A stretch of 64,000 bases of DNA. Origin: Curvularia sp. ZM96 (Eukaryota > Ascomycota > Dothideomycetes > Pleosporales > Pleosporaceae). Made by a program: the position numbers and the translations under genes. Shown one piece after another: positions 54,572 through 64,000 of this stretch; position 1 is the first letter of the stretch, and each line of letters opens with the position of its first letter. Location: the NCBI GenBank assembly GCA_022457065.1, contig JAJGBQ010000004.1, forward strand, positions 3,844,001 to 3,908,000, given 5' to 3'. The notes beneath the pieces were generated by a model that saw nothing but the letters and a program-made list of their open reading frames with translations, searched no databases and was not told where the DNA came from.

Positions 54572-55865
54572 ATGGTCTTAATCAAATCTCTAATAGGGCT
54601 AGTTGCCCTTCAACTAGCTAGCGCAGCACCTCAAGCTTCAACAACCTCGTCTGCTTTGAGCTCTCCCAGCCCCTCAGGGTCGACCTCGACAACCTCACTC
54701 TCTACGGATGAGGTTGATGAGCTTTTTAGTCTCCATGAACAGCTGGTCAACATCCCTTCCATCTCTGGGGAAGAGGTCGAATGTGCTGATTTCGTATCGG
54801 AATATCTGACTGAGTTGGGCTACTATGTGGAACAAGTACCAGTCGGTGATACAGGCACCTACAACGTCTTTGCCTACCCACAAGAGTTGAAAGATCAAGG
54901 GGCATGGCCTGAAGTTCTCATCACCAGTCACATTGACACTGTACGCATAACAACTGGAGTACATTCATCGCACATAACCGCTAACGAGAATTCAGGTGCC
55001 ACCATTTTACCCATTCAAGCGTCTTGAGGAGAACGGCACGACCTACCATTCTGGCCGAGGTACTGTTGACGCCAAAGGTCCAGTTGCAACGATGATTATT
55101 GCGTCACACAAATTCCTCCAGTCTCGCAATGAAACAACCAGCCTAGGCATGCTCTTTGTCGTTAGCGAAGAAACCGGCGGTGCAGGAATGAAGGCTTTTG
55201 CCCAGTATGCATCCAACACGACCTTCCGTGCCGGCATATTTGGTGAACCGACAGAGGGAAAGCTCGCGAGCGGACACAAAGGCAGTTTTAGCATGACCCT
55301 GAAAGCTCTAGGTAAAGCCTCACACTCGGCCTACCCGTGGCTTGGTGTAAGCGCCATCAACTATATTGTTGACGCCGTCTATGCTCTGAATATGCTAGAA
55401 CCCGCTCTCCCTAAAAGTGAGCTGCTGGGCGCTACGACACTCAATACGGGCATGATAGCCGGCGGAGTCGCCGGCAACGTTGTACCTGCCGATGCCAACG
55501 CGACCGTAGTCGTTCGAGTAGCCAGGAGCGAAGACGACGCAGCCGACGTTGTCAAGGACATGTTATCTGGCATGCTTTCTCCCATCGCCAGTCGTGCAAA
55601 AGAAGCCAATGCTACATTTGAATTTACCTACGCTGGAGCCGCGAGCATCGCTCAGATTCTAGACACTGATATTGAGGGCTTAGAAGTTGCGCCGGTATTT
55701 TACGGTACCGATATCCCTAACTTGCCACAGGTGGAGAAGAGGTACTTGTTTGGCACGGGCACAATCGAGGTTGCTCATACACCCAACGAGATGTTGAGCC
55801 AAGATGAACTCGTGCAGGCGGCTGAGGCATATGGGTTGATTTTGCAATCTCTGTTTGCCGAGTAG
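54572..55865 (+). CDS. Secreted M20-family metallopeptidase
   Basis: Two exons: 54572-54940 and 54996-55865; 412 aa. It starts with a signal peptide (MVLIKSLIGLVALQLASAAP), followed by a Ser/Thr-rich stretch. The M20 (ArgE/DapE/CPG2 type) two-zinc site is visible: H120 in TSHIDT, D148 in GRGTVDAKG, the E181-E182 pair in VVSEETGG, the downstream GEPTEG and a late His in IEVAHTPNEM (about 391). The dimerisation or lid domain is SGHKGSFSMTLKALGKASHS. The enzyme would trim C-terminal or acyl-linked amino acids outside the cell or in the vacuole; the exact substrate is unknown. The second exon's open frame begins with GTG (Val124), consistent with being internal. Several N-glycosylation sites support secretion. 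Confidence 0.9.
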
Positions 55866-56758
55866 ATGTCATGGAGGGCTCTTTGAAGATCAGAATAGAA
55901 GGTCATCTGATTGCAAATCGCATGGGCACATGGTATGACCGGGTTTCAGCCATGCAGCCATGTCAGGTCCAAAAATAAAAATGGTATACAGTACAAAAGA
56001 CGGACGAAGATTGGGGTGCCACGGATGAGCCAACGTCATTGATGATCTACGACACAGCTTACGCATTTGGGTCTTGGGGTGTTGTTCATGACCCGCAAGG
56101 ATACCCTAATTTTGAAATGATTTTAGTCAGGTATTTGACGGGCATAGAAGATACCCCAGTATCGTCATAGTGAACTTGGAAAATTATGTTTTTTTTTGTT
56201 CCGAGTCACATTTTCTAGTCGAGAGATGTGGGTTTAACGTCATATTTCTGATTTTCTTTTTCAACTGTTGCTGATGCCAGCACAGAGGCCAAGGCATGTC
56301 CAGGTGGTAATCGTATGTACTTCGTAGATGACAATACGAACGCCGGGTGGAGGCGGATCCGGCACGAAGGTTTCTTGGCGCGGATAGCCTGCAACGTCAG
56401 TTATTTGGGGTATCGTCTGTCGCATCTCACCCCGGACGACTAGGCGTATACAAGCCTTCAACATGTGGCGGGAGGCTGAAGGTGCATATTCCTTGGCAGC
56501 GACCTCGTGCGGCGCGCATGCCACGCGAGTAAATGACGTGCCATGACCCTGCAGCGAGCAAGCGCGTGCGTGACCAGTTCAGATCGTCAACCTCGAATCC
56601 ACCGATGGCATATCGTCCCCTCTTCTGGCACCCACTCACGCTCTCCGCTATCCTGGTTACATAACAATTACGATCCGACCAGCGACGACTCCGCCAGCCC
56701 TATGACGCGCTGTCAGCTGCTGTCCATTGGTTGTCACCGTCTCCGCTGGATCCGCTAA
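55866..56758. other. Intergenic between M20 peptidase and ROG1-type lipase
   Basis: 893 bases with no gene-like frame. A T-run is at 56190-56199. The lipase promoter lies upstream of 56759. Confidence 0.4.
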
Positions 56759-59700
56759 ATGCTTCTCACGCCTCGCACCTATTCCAACGCACAAATCGCC
56801 GACGCAGGCCGCAAACTTCCAGAGCCCTCATTCTTCGTGTGTACAAAGTCGCGCAAAGAGCTGCAAGCCGAGCAGAAGCGTGCGCTAAAAATGTTGCTGT
56901 TACACCAAAAGGGGAGCGTCAAAGTGGGCGAGGTCGTGAGGTGAGTTTCAGCATAGGCACGCATGCGTAGATATGTGTAGCATGGTTTAGAGCACGCCAA
57001 AGCGCTCGAACCCTCAGTGTTGCAGCGGTGCTAAGACCCTGTGCAGATACACACTTACATACACGCCATCCGAAGACCGGATATTGCCACCACCTCCCTT
57101 TCTCCATGTCCGCATACGAAACTCGTCGGCGATACCACTGCGAGCCGCATACCTCCATGGACCGTATACCATTCACGTCTCTGCCTATCCCTCCACCTTC
57201 AACCCCAACGTCAAGAACGACGATGCCAAAATCTACGGCGCCCCAGACTTTGAGCCCAATGTGAAGGCTGGTGGATACTGGAACACGAAATTGACGGTCC
57301 CCGAACATGCAAGGACTGAGCTTCCCGACTTCAACGCCACCCCAAAGAGCGTCACTTGGATAATTGAGATCGCGTCACAAATCATCTTTTCCAACTCCGC
57401 GTCAGTAAGCTACGAATTACTGGTGGCACGCGACGAGCGATCGCTCGACCTGGGCTTCACCGCCGTCACAGGAAATACTCATGGAACACCAGGAAAAGTC
57501 CAGGACCACCAGCAGGGTAGCCAGAAACATGTTTCGAACCACGCAGCGCAGCCAAAAGGGGTCTACTCCAAGGCAGTCAAGTTGGTAGTTGACGATACTA
57601 CAAGTTTGTGGAACAAGCCCGAGCTGCCGGAATGGAAAGATGAGGAACAGGGCAACGAGAGGCATTCCAAGGACCACAATGACGACCATGGCCATACACA
57701 AGAGATCGGCAAGCGGAAAAGAAAAAACATACATCTTGTGATAGTAACACATGGACTACATAGCAACCTCGGCGCAGACATGTTATATCTGAAAGAGAGC
57801 ATCGATGCGACAGCAAGGCAAGCGCGGGAAAGCCGGCGGCAGCGGCGTAAAGAACAGAAAGATGCCAAAAACAGGACTGCAAACAAGGACACATCAACCG
57901 CACCATTGTCTGGTGGCCAAGACGAGATATCCGATGCCGACGAAGAAGACGAAGATCAGGATGAGGAAGTCGTTGTACGCGGCTTTGACGGCAATGTCAT
58001 ACGCACTGAACGTGGTATCCAGTACCTGGGGAAGCGACTTGCCAAACACGTCTTGCGTCTGACATATCCCGACCAACCATACCTTCCGATCAAGAAGTCT
58101 GTAGGCCAAAAGCTTTCCAATACCTTCTCACCAACAAGAGACAAGGCGGACGAAGGCATACCCGCTCATCAAGGAAGTAGTATACACCACTCGTTCAAAG
58201 GTCGGGATAAACGTGCATACAAGTTCACCAGTATCAGCTTTATCGGTCACTCTCTTGGTGGTCTTGTACAAACGTACGCTATCGCATACATTCACAAGCA
58301 TTCGCCTCACTTCTTCGACACAATCAAGCCCGTCAATTTCATCGCTCTGGCATCTCCTTTCTTGGGTCTGAGTAACGAAAACCCTACGTACGTCAAGTTT
58401 GCATTGGATTTTGGACTGGTCGGCAGAACGGGGCAGGATCTAGGGTTGACTTGGAGAGCACCAACACTAGCCAGGAGTGGCTGGACTGCCATGGGCAATG
58501 TGTTTGGGACCCAGACCCAAGATCCGCAGGAGGACCCTGGCGCTAAACCTCTACTACGCATCCTACCAACGGGACCCGCCCACCAGGTTCTGCGTAGATT
58601 CCGGAATCGCACCGTCTACTCGAACGTTGTCAACGATGGTATAGTGCCATTGCGTACAAGCTGTCTCTTGTTCCTCGACTGGAGAGGACTGGGTAGGGTG
58701 GAAAAAGCCCGCCGGGAGAACGGCCTTATTGGTACTGTTGCTGTGTGGAGTTATGGCCAACTCACAGGACAGAACTCTTCACCCAACCCTTCTAGGATTG
58801 GCTTTGCAGACGATGAAAGTTCAGGAGTCGATTCTCCAACGTTCCATGGCGACGATACAGCTGTACCCTTGCCAGGCGCCGATGTTACCAATCAGGAGGA
58901 CGAAACGCAAGTGCCTTCAATAGACTCAGCAGCACATCAAGTGATAGAAGGGCAGAAGAAAAACCCAGAAGGGAAAGGTGCAGATTACCAGTATTTTCAG
59001 CCACAAAACACCCTGATGCAGCTCTGGAGTTATATCAGGCCAACAGGAAAGCATACGTCGCGCGACAAGAAGATGTTCTCGCGAAGTCAGACCATCTACA
59101 AGGACGATGAAGGCGAGCAATCACCTCCGGAAGCAGAAAACTCGTCATCATCATCGTCCCGTACGAGCCGGCAAAAGAAAAGACCGCAAGCGACACGTGG
59201 TGACTCCATTGTCGACAACCCACAAAGCAATTTGGCGCCACCGAAGACAACAATATTCGAGTCAGCTGGCGACTTGATCAACCCGCCTGTACCTCCACAT
59301 TCATGGATCAACGATCCAACTACCCGAGCACGCGCCATTTTTCATGACAGAATTTATCATCCGGAAGATATCCCTCCACCGCCGGTCAAGAAGAAGCCCA
59401 CCCGCAATTTTTCAGGTGAAAGCTCTGCCAGCCAAACATCGATAGCGAGCGTGGACGAGAGTGTGATGCGTGTGGAAGAGAAGATCGCTCGCGCCTATCA
59501 CAAAGATCTCTCATGGCGTAAGGTATTGGTTAGGCTCGAACCCGACGCCCACAACAACATCATAGTACGCCGTATGTTTGCCAACGCGTACGGATGGCCT
59601 GTCATTAAACATCTTTGCGATACGCACTTTGCCGACACGTACTCGGCTAACACGCGCACTGAGCTTGAGCCTGCCACTGAGCGAGCACAGCCAATGGATA

Positions 59701-60350
59701 AGCCTATTGGCAAAGACGGAGAGCGCGTCAAGGACCAACAGAATCAACACCCACCTGTTGAGCGTTCGGATAGTGAGATGCGCGAGGTAGCTGATGAGTT
59801 GACGCCTCTGCAACCGCCCAGCCTGAGAATTCCAAAGAGATCCAACACCACCGACTCGACCCACAGCATAGGATCTGGTGACTGGGATAGCATTTACTTC
59901 AACGAGACCAGCGATGACGAAGACGAGCTCGACGACCGTAACGCTGTCCAGCGGTTCTTCCAGCCTAATAACCCAAAAAGCCCGCGAAGCCCTTCTGAGT
60001 TTCCACCGAAGACACCAGAAGGCAAGGGCACTAGCCAAGCAGATATCTCTGACTTTCTCCACGGGCCTGGCGTTGAACTTCACAGGGGCCTTGGTGCAAG
60101 CCCAAAGAATAAAGCTCCTGTACTGACCGCTGAGCCGGATTCGATCGAGTCTATTGAGCCAACAACCGCTCATGAAGAAGGTAAACAAACGTCCCCTTCA
60201 ACTGAAGCACCTATTGGCCGGATCAGTGGGGTTGGGCTGAGAAATGCCGCGGACGTTTCTGCCTCGCCAGAGGGTAGCAAAGCGAGCGGTGGCAGTAGTG
60301 GCGTCGCTGAGCAGGTTGCCAAACTGAGCAGCCCTCAGGGTGACAAGTAG
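56759..60350 (+). CDS. DUF676 putative serine esterase/lipase (ROG1 type)
   Basis: Two exons: 56759-56940 and 57047-60350; 1161 aa. Residues about 60-190 form a C2-like or beta-rich N-terminal part (PPPPFLHVRIRNSS, WNTKLTVPEHARTELPDF). The alpha/beta hydrolase begins at IHLVIVTHGLHSNLGADMLY (the HG oxyanion turn) and carries the nucleophile in FIGHSLGGLVQTYAIAYIHK (Ser463), with FIALASPFLGLSNENP after it. A candidate His region is FRNRTVYSNVVNDGIVPLRT. This is the DUF676 family, which includes yeast Rog1 (a monoacylglycerol lipase). Long acidic and Ser/Pro-rich insertions (for example EDEDQDEEVV near 355-365) and a ~450-residue disordered tail are typical of filamentous-fungal members. The start ATG gives MLLTPRTYSNAQIAD; the short first exon ends in phase 2. 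Confidence 0.85.
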
Positions 60351-61096
60351 AAGCACACTAGATCGTGGCACAAGACCAAGTGGAAGACTGGACGATATGT
60401 GCTGATGGATAAGACCGGCGTGCGACATATCCCCCCAGTGGTTCTGGGTATCGTTTACATTCCTTTTCTCTAGATCTTGCAAGCGTTTTTGGTCGAGAAT
60501 GCATTTGGGTGTTACGTGACGTTGGGTTTGAGACGAGTGCACAGAGACGGGTGGCACACGGACTTTAGCATGTTGTAGCACCGTTGCGTATACACAAGAT
60601 ACCCCAGATATCGAACGTTCTGTAGAAGTATATAGTTGTAATCTGATTCCTTCATTTCTCCCAACCTCTTACCCTTTTTGGTCACGCTTCATTGTTGTAG
60701 CTAGTGCCATCGCTTCCTGCCTTTTCAACACTGTCGATATACTCATGTGATGCGTTGTTGCTCTAGAGCAGCAACATCTGAATCTATGCGCCTCGAGTCC
60801 TGATCCCTCGCCGTTCCGCTTTCACTGTCGCTTTTGACGACGTCACCTTCATGCCGCGCCTTCCCTTTCCTCGGCCGCTATCGCGTGGCCACACGCTCCG
60901 TTTGCTCTTAGTAACCCCAGGACAACAAACCGAGTTCGGCGCTCAGCCCACAATGTGAGCGAAACCTTTTTGACTTTACCCAAAAACAGTCCTATCAACC
61001 CAAAAATTTGCTGTCGGTTGCCTATCAAAGGTTCGCCAGTACAGCAGCCGGCGTGATACTCAACTTGTCAGTCCTGCAAAGCACACGAACGCTATA
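60351..61096. promoter_or_regulatory. Intergenic and promoter of the hypothetical gene
   Basis: 746 bases. C/T-rich blocks (60835-60900) lie before the downstream ATG. No gene is seen. Confidence 0.35.
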
Positions 61097-63436
61097 ATGG
61101 GCAAGAACAAGAAAGGTCGCCGCCGTATCACGCGTCGACCCAGTAATCAACGCTCGAATACCACCCCCGATCTCAGTCGTGAGCCGTTCCGTGTGGCGGA
61201 CAACGAAGGTGTTACTTCGGAGCCACGTATTGATGGAGAAGGACTTTCGAGTCTCCCGACTCTCTTAGAACCTTTTCCAGCTATTACGGGCAGCGCGACC
61301 TACAGGCACTCATCTGCGGCCTCGTTTGGGAGCGGCTCGAGCACATCAACAGACGGCAAGAAGAAGCATCCCCTATTTAGCTTCAAGTTCAAGGACAATG
61401 ACCGACCCAAAAGTTCACCTGCGTCCCCCCCTCCAGTATCTTCTCCTCTACCTCCGGATACACCAAGCAAAGCCTTGGAGATGCTAGGGTTTGATCGCGA
61501 TCATACTAGGACCCGAAGCCGATCTTTAGGCAGTCAAGATCCAGATGACGATGGACTTGATGATCTGCTGGTAACATCGACTTTGAAAAAACAAGCGTCT
61601 TCATATTCACTAACCAATTTGAAGCTCTGGCCAGTAAAAGACACCAAACCCAAAGAACAGGATGTTGGAACCGATACCAACAAGGCCAAGGGCCTTTGGG
61701 AAGCCAGCACTAAGAAAGTGCAACGAATGTTAGGCTTACGGTCAACCCATGCGTCTAGCTTCAAGCATGAAACTGACTCGAAGCGATCTAGAATTGAACA
61801 TCCAACACTGCATCTAAAAGAGGAAAGCGAGGACTACCACAGCAGTGGTTCTGACTTCCAAGCTTGTATTCCTCTAGACCCTCCAGCTGCTGGACCGGTT
61901 ACCGAAACCCCTCGACGTCGGAAGCGCAAGAAGGTCCCTAAATCACTTGATCGAATGCCGCCTATCACAGAAGCATCGCATGACGAGCTGCATAGTTCCT
62001 ACAAAGATTGCGAACACAACACCGAGTTGGAACTCATATCTGAATATGAACATGATGTTTCATACTTCAGCGGCCTACAGCCACCGTCTCGCACGTCTTC
62101 ATTACACCAACCAAAGGTTTGCTATACGTTAGACAAGGAAGACCTCTCCCCGTCAGAAACAGGTTCGGAAGAGAATAACGGCATTGGAGGAACAGAACCT
62201 GCCGTTAAATCCACTGAAGAAGTTGACTTGAAAAGACTTGTCCATCAGCTGCCAGCCGCCATTCCCCACCGTAGTCCTTTACAAGAAGTGGAGGATCACC
62301 TTCTTGACGCAACCGAGGCAAGTCTTGCCGCATACAATGCGAAGATAGACGAGAACGATCATTCAGGAGCTCTATTGGATCTCGAGGCAACCGAAGCAAA
62401 CCTTGCCGCATACAAGGCCAAGCTAGACGAGAATGACCGTTCTAGAGCTCTAATGGATATGGAAGTTAGTGCTTTGAAAGAGTCACATCTTAAGATGAAA
62501 GAGGAATTCAGGGCTATCAGACCGGATTTGTTTCCGCCCGAGGAGTCTGAAAGCGACGGGTTCGAGGACGAAGACGAGGACCTGGTCTCGATTCGCAGCA
62601 GCATCGATCTAGATGAAGAGCCTGTCGTTTGCGAAGCCAAGATCATGACTATTACACGTGTTACGCCGGGTATGGTCAAGCTTGTCGATATTCCGCCAAG
62701 GAGACGACCGAATGCGATTCCATCTGGTGACAAGCCCAGTCCCGCACCTTCCAGCGGAGCAAAGTCACCTCTCACTACAAAGTACTGTTTCAAGAATGAG
62801 GAAACCCCCACCCCTTTCAAGGGACGCACTCGAGACGTAGAGGTACGTAAGTATGCCTCAACTCGCAGTGAAACGACTAACATCATGCAGCCCACCGTCA
62901 TGCCCAGTCATTTGACCATCCAAAAGCACAACCGCACTGACAACGCCAATAAGGCGAAAATTCCACGTGAACAGTCGCGCATCCTAGCTCAGGACTGGAC
63001 CTCCACGTACGACAACGCCAAACAGCGTCCTGCACCCGGGCGCCCCGACATCAACATGCTTACCGACCCACAGACACCTCCAGTCTCCCTTTTAAAACCA
63101 CACCCTCCCCTTCGACCCCCTCCTCCTCCCCCACGAACTGTATCAAAGGAGCACTACTGTATCAAGAACGGCCATATCCTCCACCCCACTAACCTGAAGA
63201 CCATCCCCGATGAAGCCGCCATCAACAGTCTGCAAGTTCGTCCTTATCTTCGCACCCCTACTGGACGCAAGGAGCACGTTCATGTACCGGTTTTTTGTCA
63301 CCGGTGTGGCGAGGATGTTAAAGAGGAACTTTGGGAGTGTGATGTCGCAGTTTGTCACTTGGTGTGCTGCAGGAAGTGTGCGATGGATATGGAGCGGGAG
63401 TGGAAGGATAGGGTTACGGATGCTTGGAAGTATTGA
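61097..63436 (+). CDS. Hypothetical protein with internal tandem repeat and C-terminal Cys cluster
   Basis: Single exon, 779 aa; not recognised. The N-terminus is basic (MGKNKKGRRRITRRPSNQRS) with Ser/Pro-rich disordered sequence up to about residue 350 and a basic patch RRRKRKKVPKS (near 275). Near residues 405-456 there is a perfect-length tandem duplication: two units of 26 aa, ATEASLAAYNAKIDENDHS... and ATEANLAAYKAKLDENDRS..., at 62309-62386 and 62387-62464, probably a short coiled coil. The last 60 residues read HVPVFCHRCGEDVKEELWEC, then AVCHLVCCRKCAMDMEREW, a compact Cys cluster (CxxC...C...CxxxCCxxC) likely to bind zinc. The middle has Pro runs (LRPPPPPPR). The role is unknown; a scaffold or regulatory protein specific to this fungal lineage is possible. 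Confidence 0.75.
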   Translation: MGKNKKGRRRITRRPSNQRSNTTPDLSREPFRVADNEGVTSEPRIDGEGLSSLPTLLEPFPAITGSATYRHSSAASFGSGSSTSTDGKKKHPLFSFKFKDNDRPKSSPASPPPVSSPLPPDTPSKALEMLGFDRDHTRTRSRSLGSQDPDDDGLDDLLVTSTLKKQASSYSLTNLKLWPVKDTKPKEQDVGTDTNKAKGLWEASTKKVQRMLGLRSTHASSFKHETDSKRSRIEHPTLHLKEESEDYHSSGSDFQACIPLDPPAAGPVTETPRRRKRKKVPKSLDRMPPITEASHDELHSSYKDCEHNTELELISEYEHDVSYFSGLQPPSRTSSLHQPKVCYTLDKEDLSPSETGSEENNGIGGTEPAVKSTEEVDLKRLVHQLPAAIPHRSPLQEVEDHLLDATEASLAAYNAKIDENDHSGALLDLEATEANLAAYKAKLDENDRSRALMDMEVSALKESHLKMKEEFRAIRPDLFPPEESESDGFEDEDEDLVSIRSSIDLDEEPVVCEAKIMTITRVTPGMVKLVDIPPRRRPNAIPSGDKPSPAPSSGAKSPLTTKYCFKNEETPTPFKGRTRDVEVRKYASTRSETTNIMQPTVMPSHLTIQKHNRTDNANKAKIPREQSRILAQDWTSTYDNAKQRPAPGRPDINMLTDPQTPPVSLLKPHPPLRPPPPPPRTVSKEHYCIKNGHILHPTNLKTIPDEAAINSLQVRPYLRTPTGRKEHVHVPVFCHRCGEDVKEELWECDVAVCHLVCCRKCAMDMEREWKDRVTDAWKY
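62309..62464 (+). repeat. 78-bp in-frame tandem duplication
   Basis: Two 78-bp units (62309-62386 and 62387-62464) encode 26-aa copies that differ at a handful of residues (S/N, N/K, I/L, H/R, G/R, L/M). Confidence 0.85.
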
Positions 63437-64000
63437 GGGCATTGGCCTTATGTCACATGGCAGGAGTTGGGGTTGATCAGGAGATGGGATGAGTGGTCTG
63501 CGGTTGATCTCATAAATCAGCTGGTATTTTACGATAAGGAAGGAGATTTGGCTTTTCATGTGTACGATATATTCGAAAGAATTCTGCTCAGTATGCTTGG
63601 CGTTGGTACTCAAGTTGCAGTGCCTAGAGCACTAATACTTTGTTTATCCAGCCTGCATAACTTTGGCTAGAATCCAATAGTCCAACTCACCTGGTATCTT
63701 GTAGATTAAATAAAATCTGGCTTTTGATGTCTATGAATTTGTTGATAAAAGAATGCGCAGTACGCTACCCAGCATGCAGTGCCAGAGTACTGACTTGTCT
63801 GTTATCCGGCATAGGAGATGAGGTGAGTGATTAGGGCTTGACGTCACGATTCAATTGGTATCTTGAAATAAGAAGTGAAGGGCAAACTGAATTATGATGC
63901 CTATGATACATTTGAAGAGAAACCGACTATTAGGCTAAGATTGAACTCAGCATTCATACATGTGCTCAGCTACTCATTGCTTTGAGCTTGGAAGAACTTT
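63437..64000. other. Intergenic with three diverged tandem repeats
   Basis: No gene is accepted. Three related blocks start near 63521, 63691 and 63855; each opens with YTGGTAT and shares further matches (for example TTTGGCTTTTCATGTGTACG versus TCTGGCTTTTGATGTCTATG). Spacing is about 170 and 164 bp. The third is the most diverged. Confidence 0.55.

Noticed and set aside
1..64000. CRISPR arrays, prokaryotic operons, insertion sequences
   Set aside because: Spliced genes and fungal gene content throughout; no regularly spaced repeat arrays or transposase genes were seen.

Overview
The window is nuclear DNA of a filamentous ascomycete, most likely a Dothideomycete of the Pleosporales type (inference). 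The evidence is short (about 45-60 nt) spliceosomal introns with GTRNGT donors and CTAAC/CTGAC branch sites, dense two-strand gene packing, and a gene content typical of that group: NTE1, HIR3, ChAPs, HET-domain proteins and an F-box protein. No operons, CRISPR arrays, insertion sequences or intact tRNA genes were seen. Gene models below were joined by hand from exon frames, splice signals and intron phase. Several open frames begin at GTG or TTG, so the first sensible ATG was taken instead.

Layout. 1-8 kb: 3' part of an F-box-type gene, a xanthine/hypoxanthine phosphoribosyltransferase (XPT1-like), a UFD1-fold zinc-finger protein divergent from an F-box protein, and a cluster of four small Cys-rich exons just past the F-box stop codon. 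8-16 kb: YIP1, cytochrome c haem lyase and glycine decarboxylase P-protein. 15.8-25 kb: NTE1 phospholipase divergent from ARP9, then guanine deaminase. 25-29 kb: two HET-domain (heterokaryon incompatibility) genes in tandem; the first is broken by a stop codon exactly at the HET tryptophan. 29.9-38 kb: secreted acid trehalase, an ATS1/KTI13-type RCC1 protein divergent from RPS16, and a ChAPs exomer subunit. 38-48 kb: HIR3 and a TFIIIC subunit (TFC6-like), separated by 1.2 kb holding a degenerate tRNA-like sequence. 48-53 kb: a cytochrome P450 divergent from MGM101, and a TB2/DP1/HVA22 protein. 54-64 kb: secreted M20 peptidase, a ROG1-type DUF676 lipase and a lineage-type hypothetical protein, ending in a diverged tandem repeat.

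Most genes are housekeeping and functionally independent. Themes that recur are ubiquitin (UFD1-fold protein and F-box protein sharing a promoter), chromatin and transcription (ARP9, HIR3, TFC6), translation (RPS16 with KTI13), membrane traffic (YIP1, ChAPs, HVA22-type) and purine salvage (XPT1, guanine deaminase). The accessory part is the HET pair and its surroundings. The features most worth a second look are the split Cys-rich tail after the F-box gene, the AZUL-like domain at the end of the UFD1 protein, the nonsense codon in the HET gene, and the repeated GATA/MCB element in the shared ubiquitin-gene promoter.
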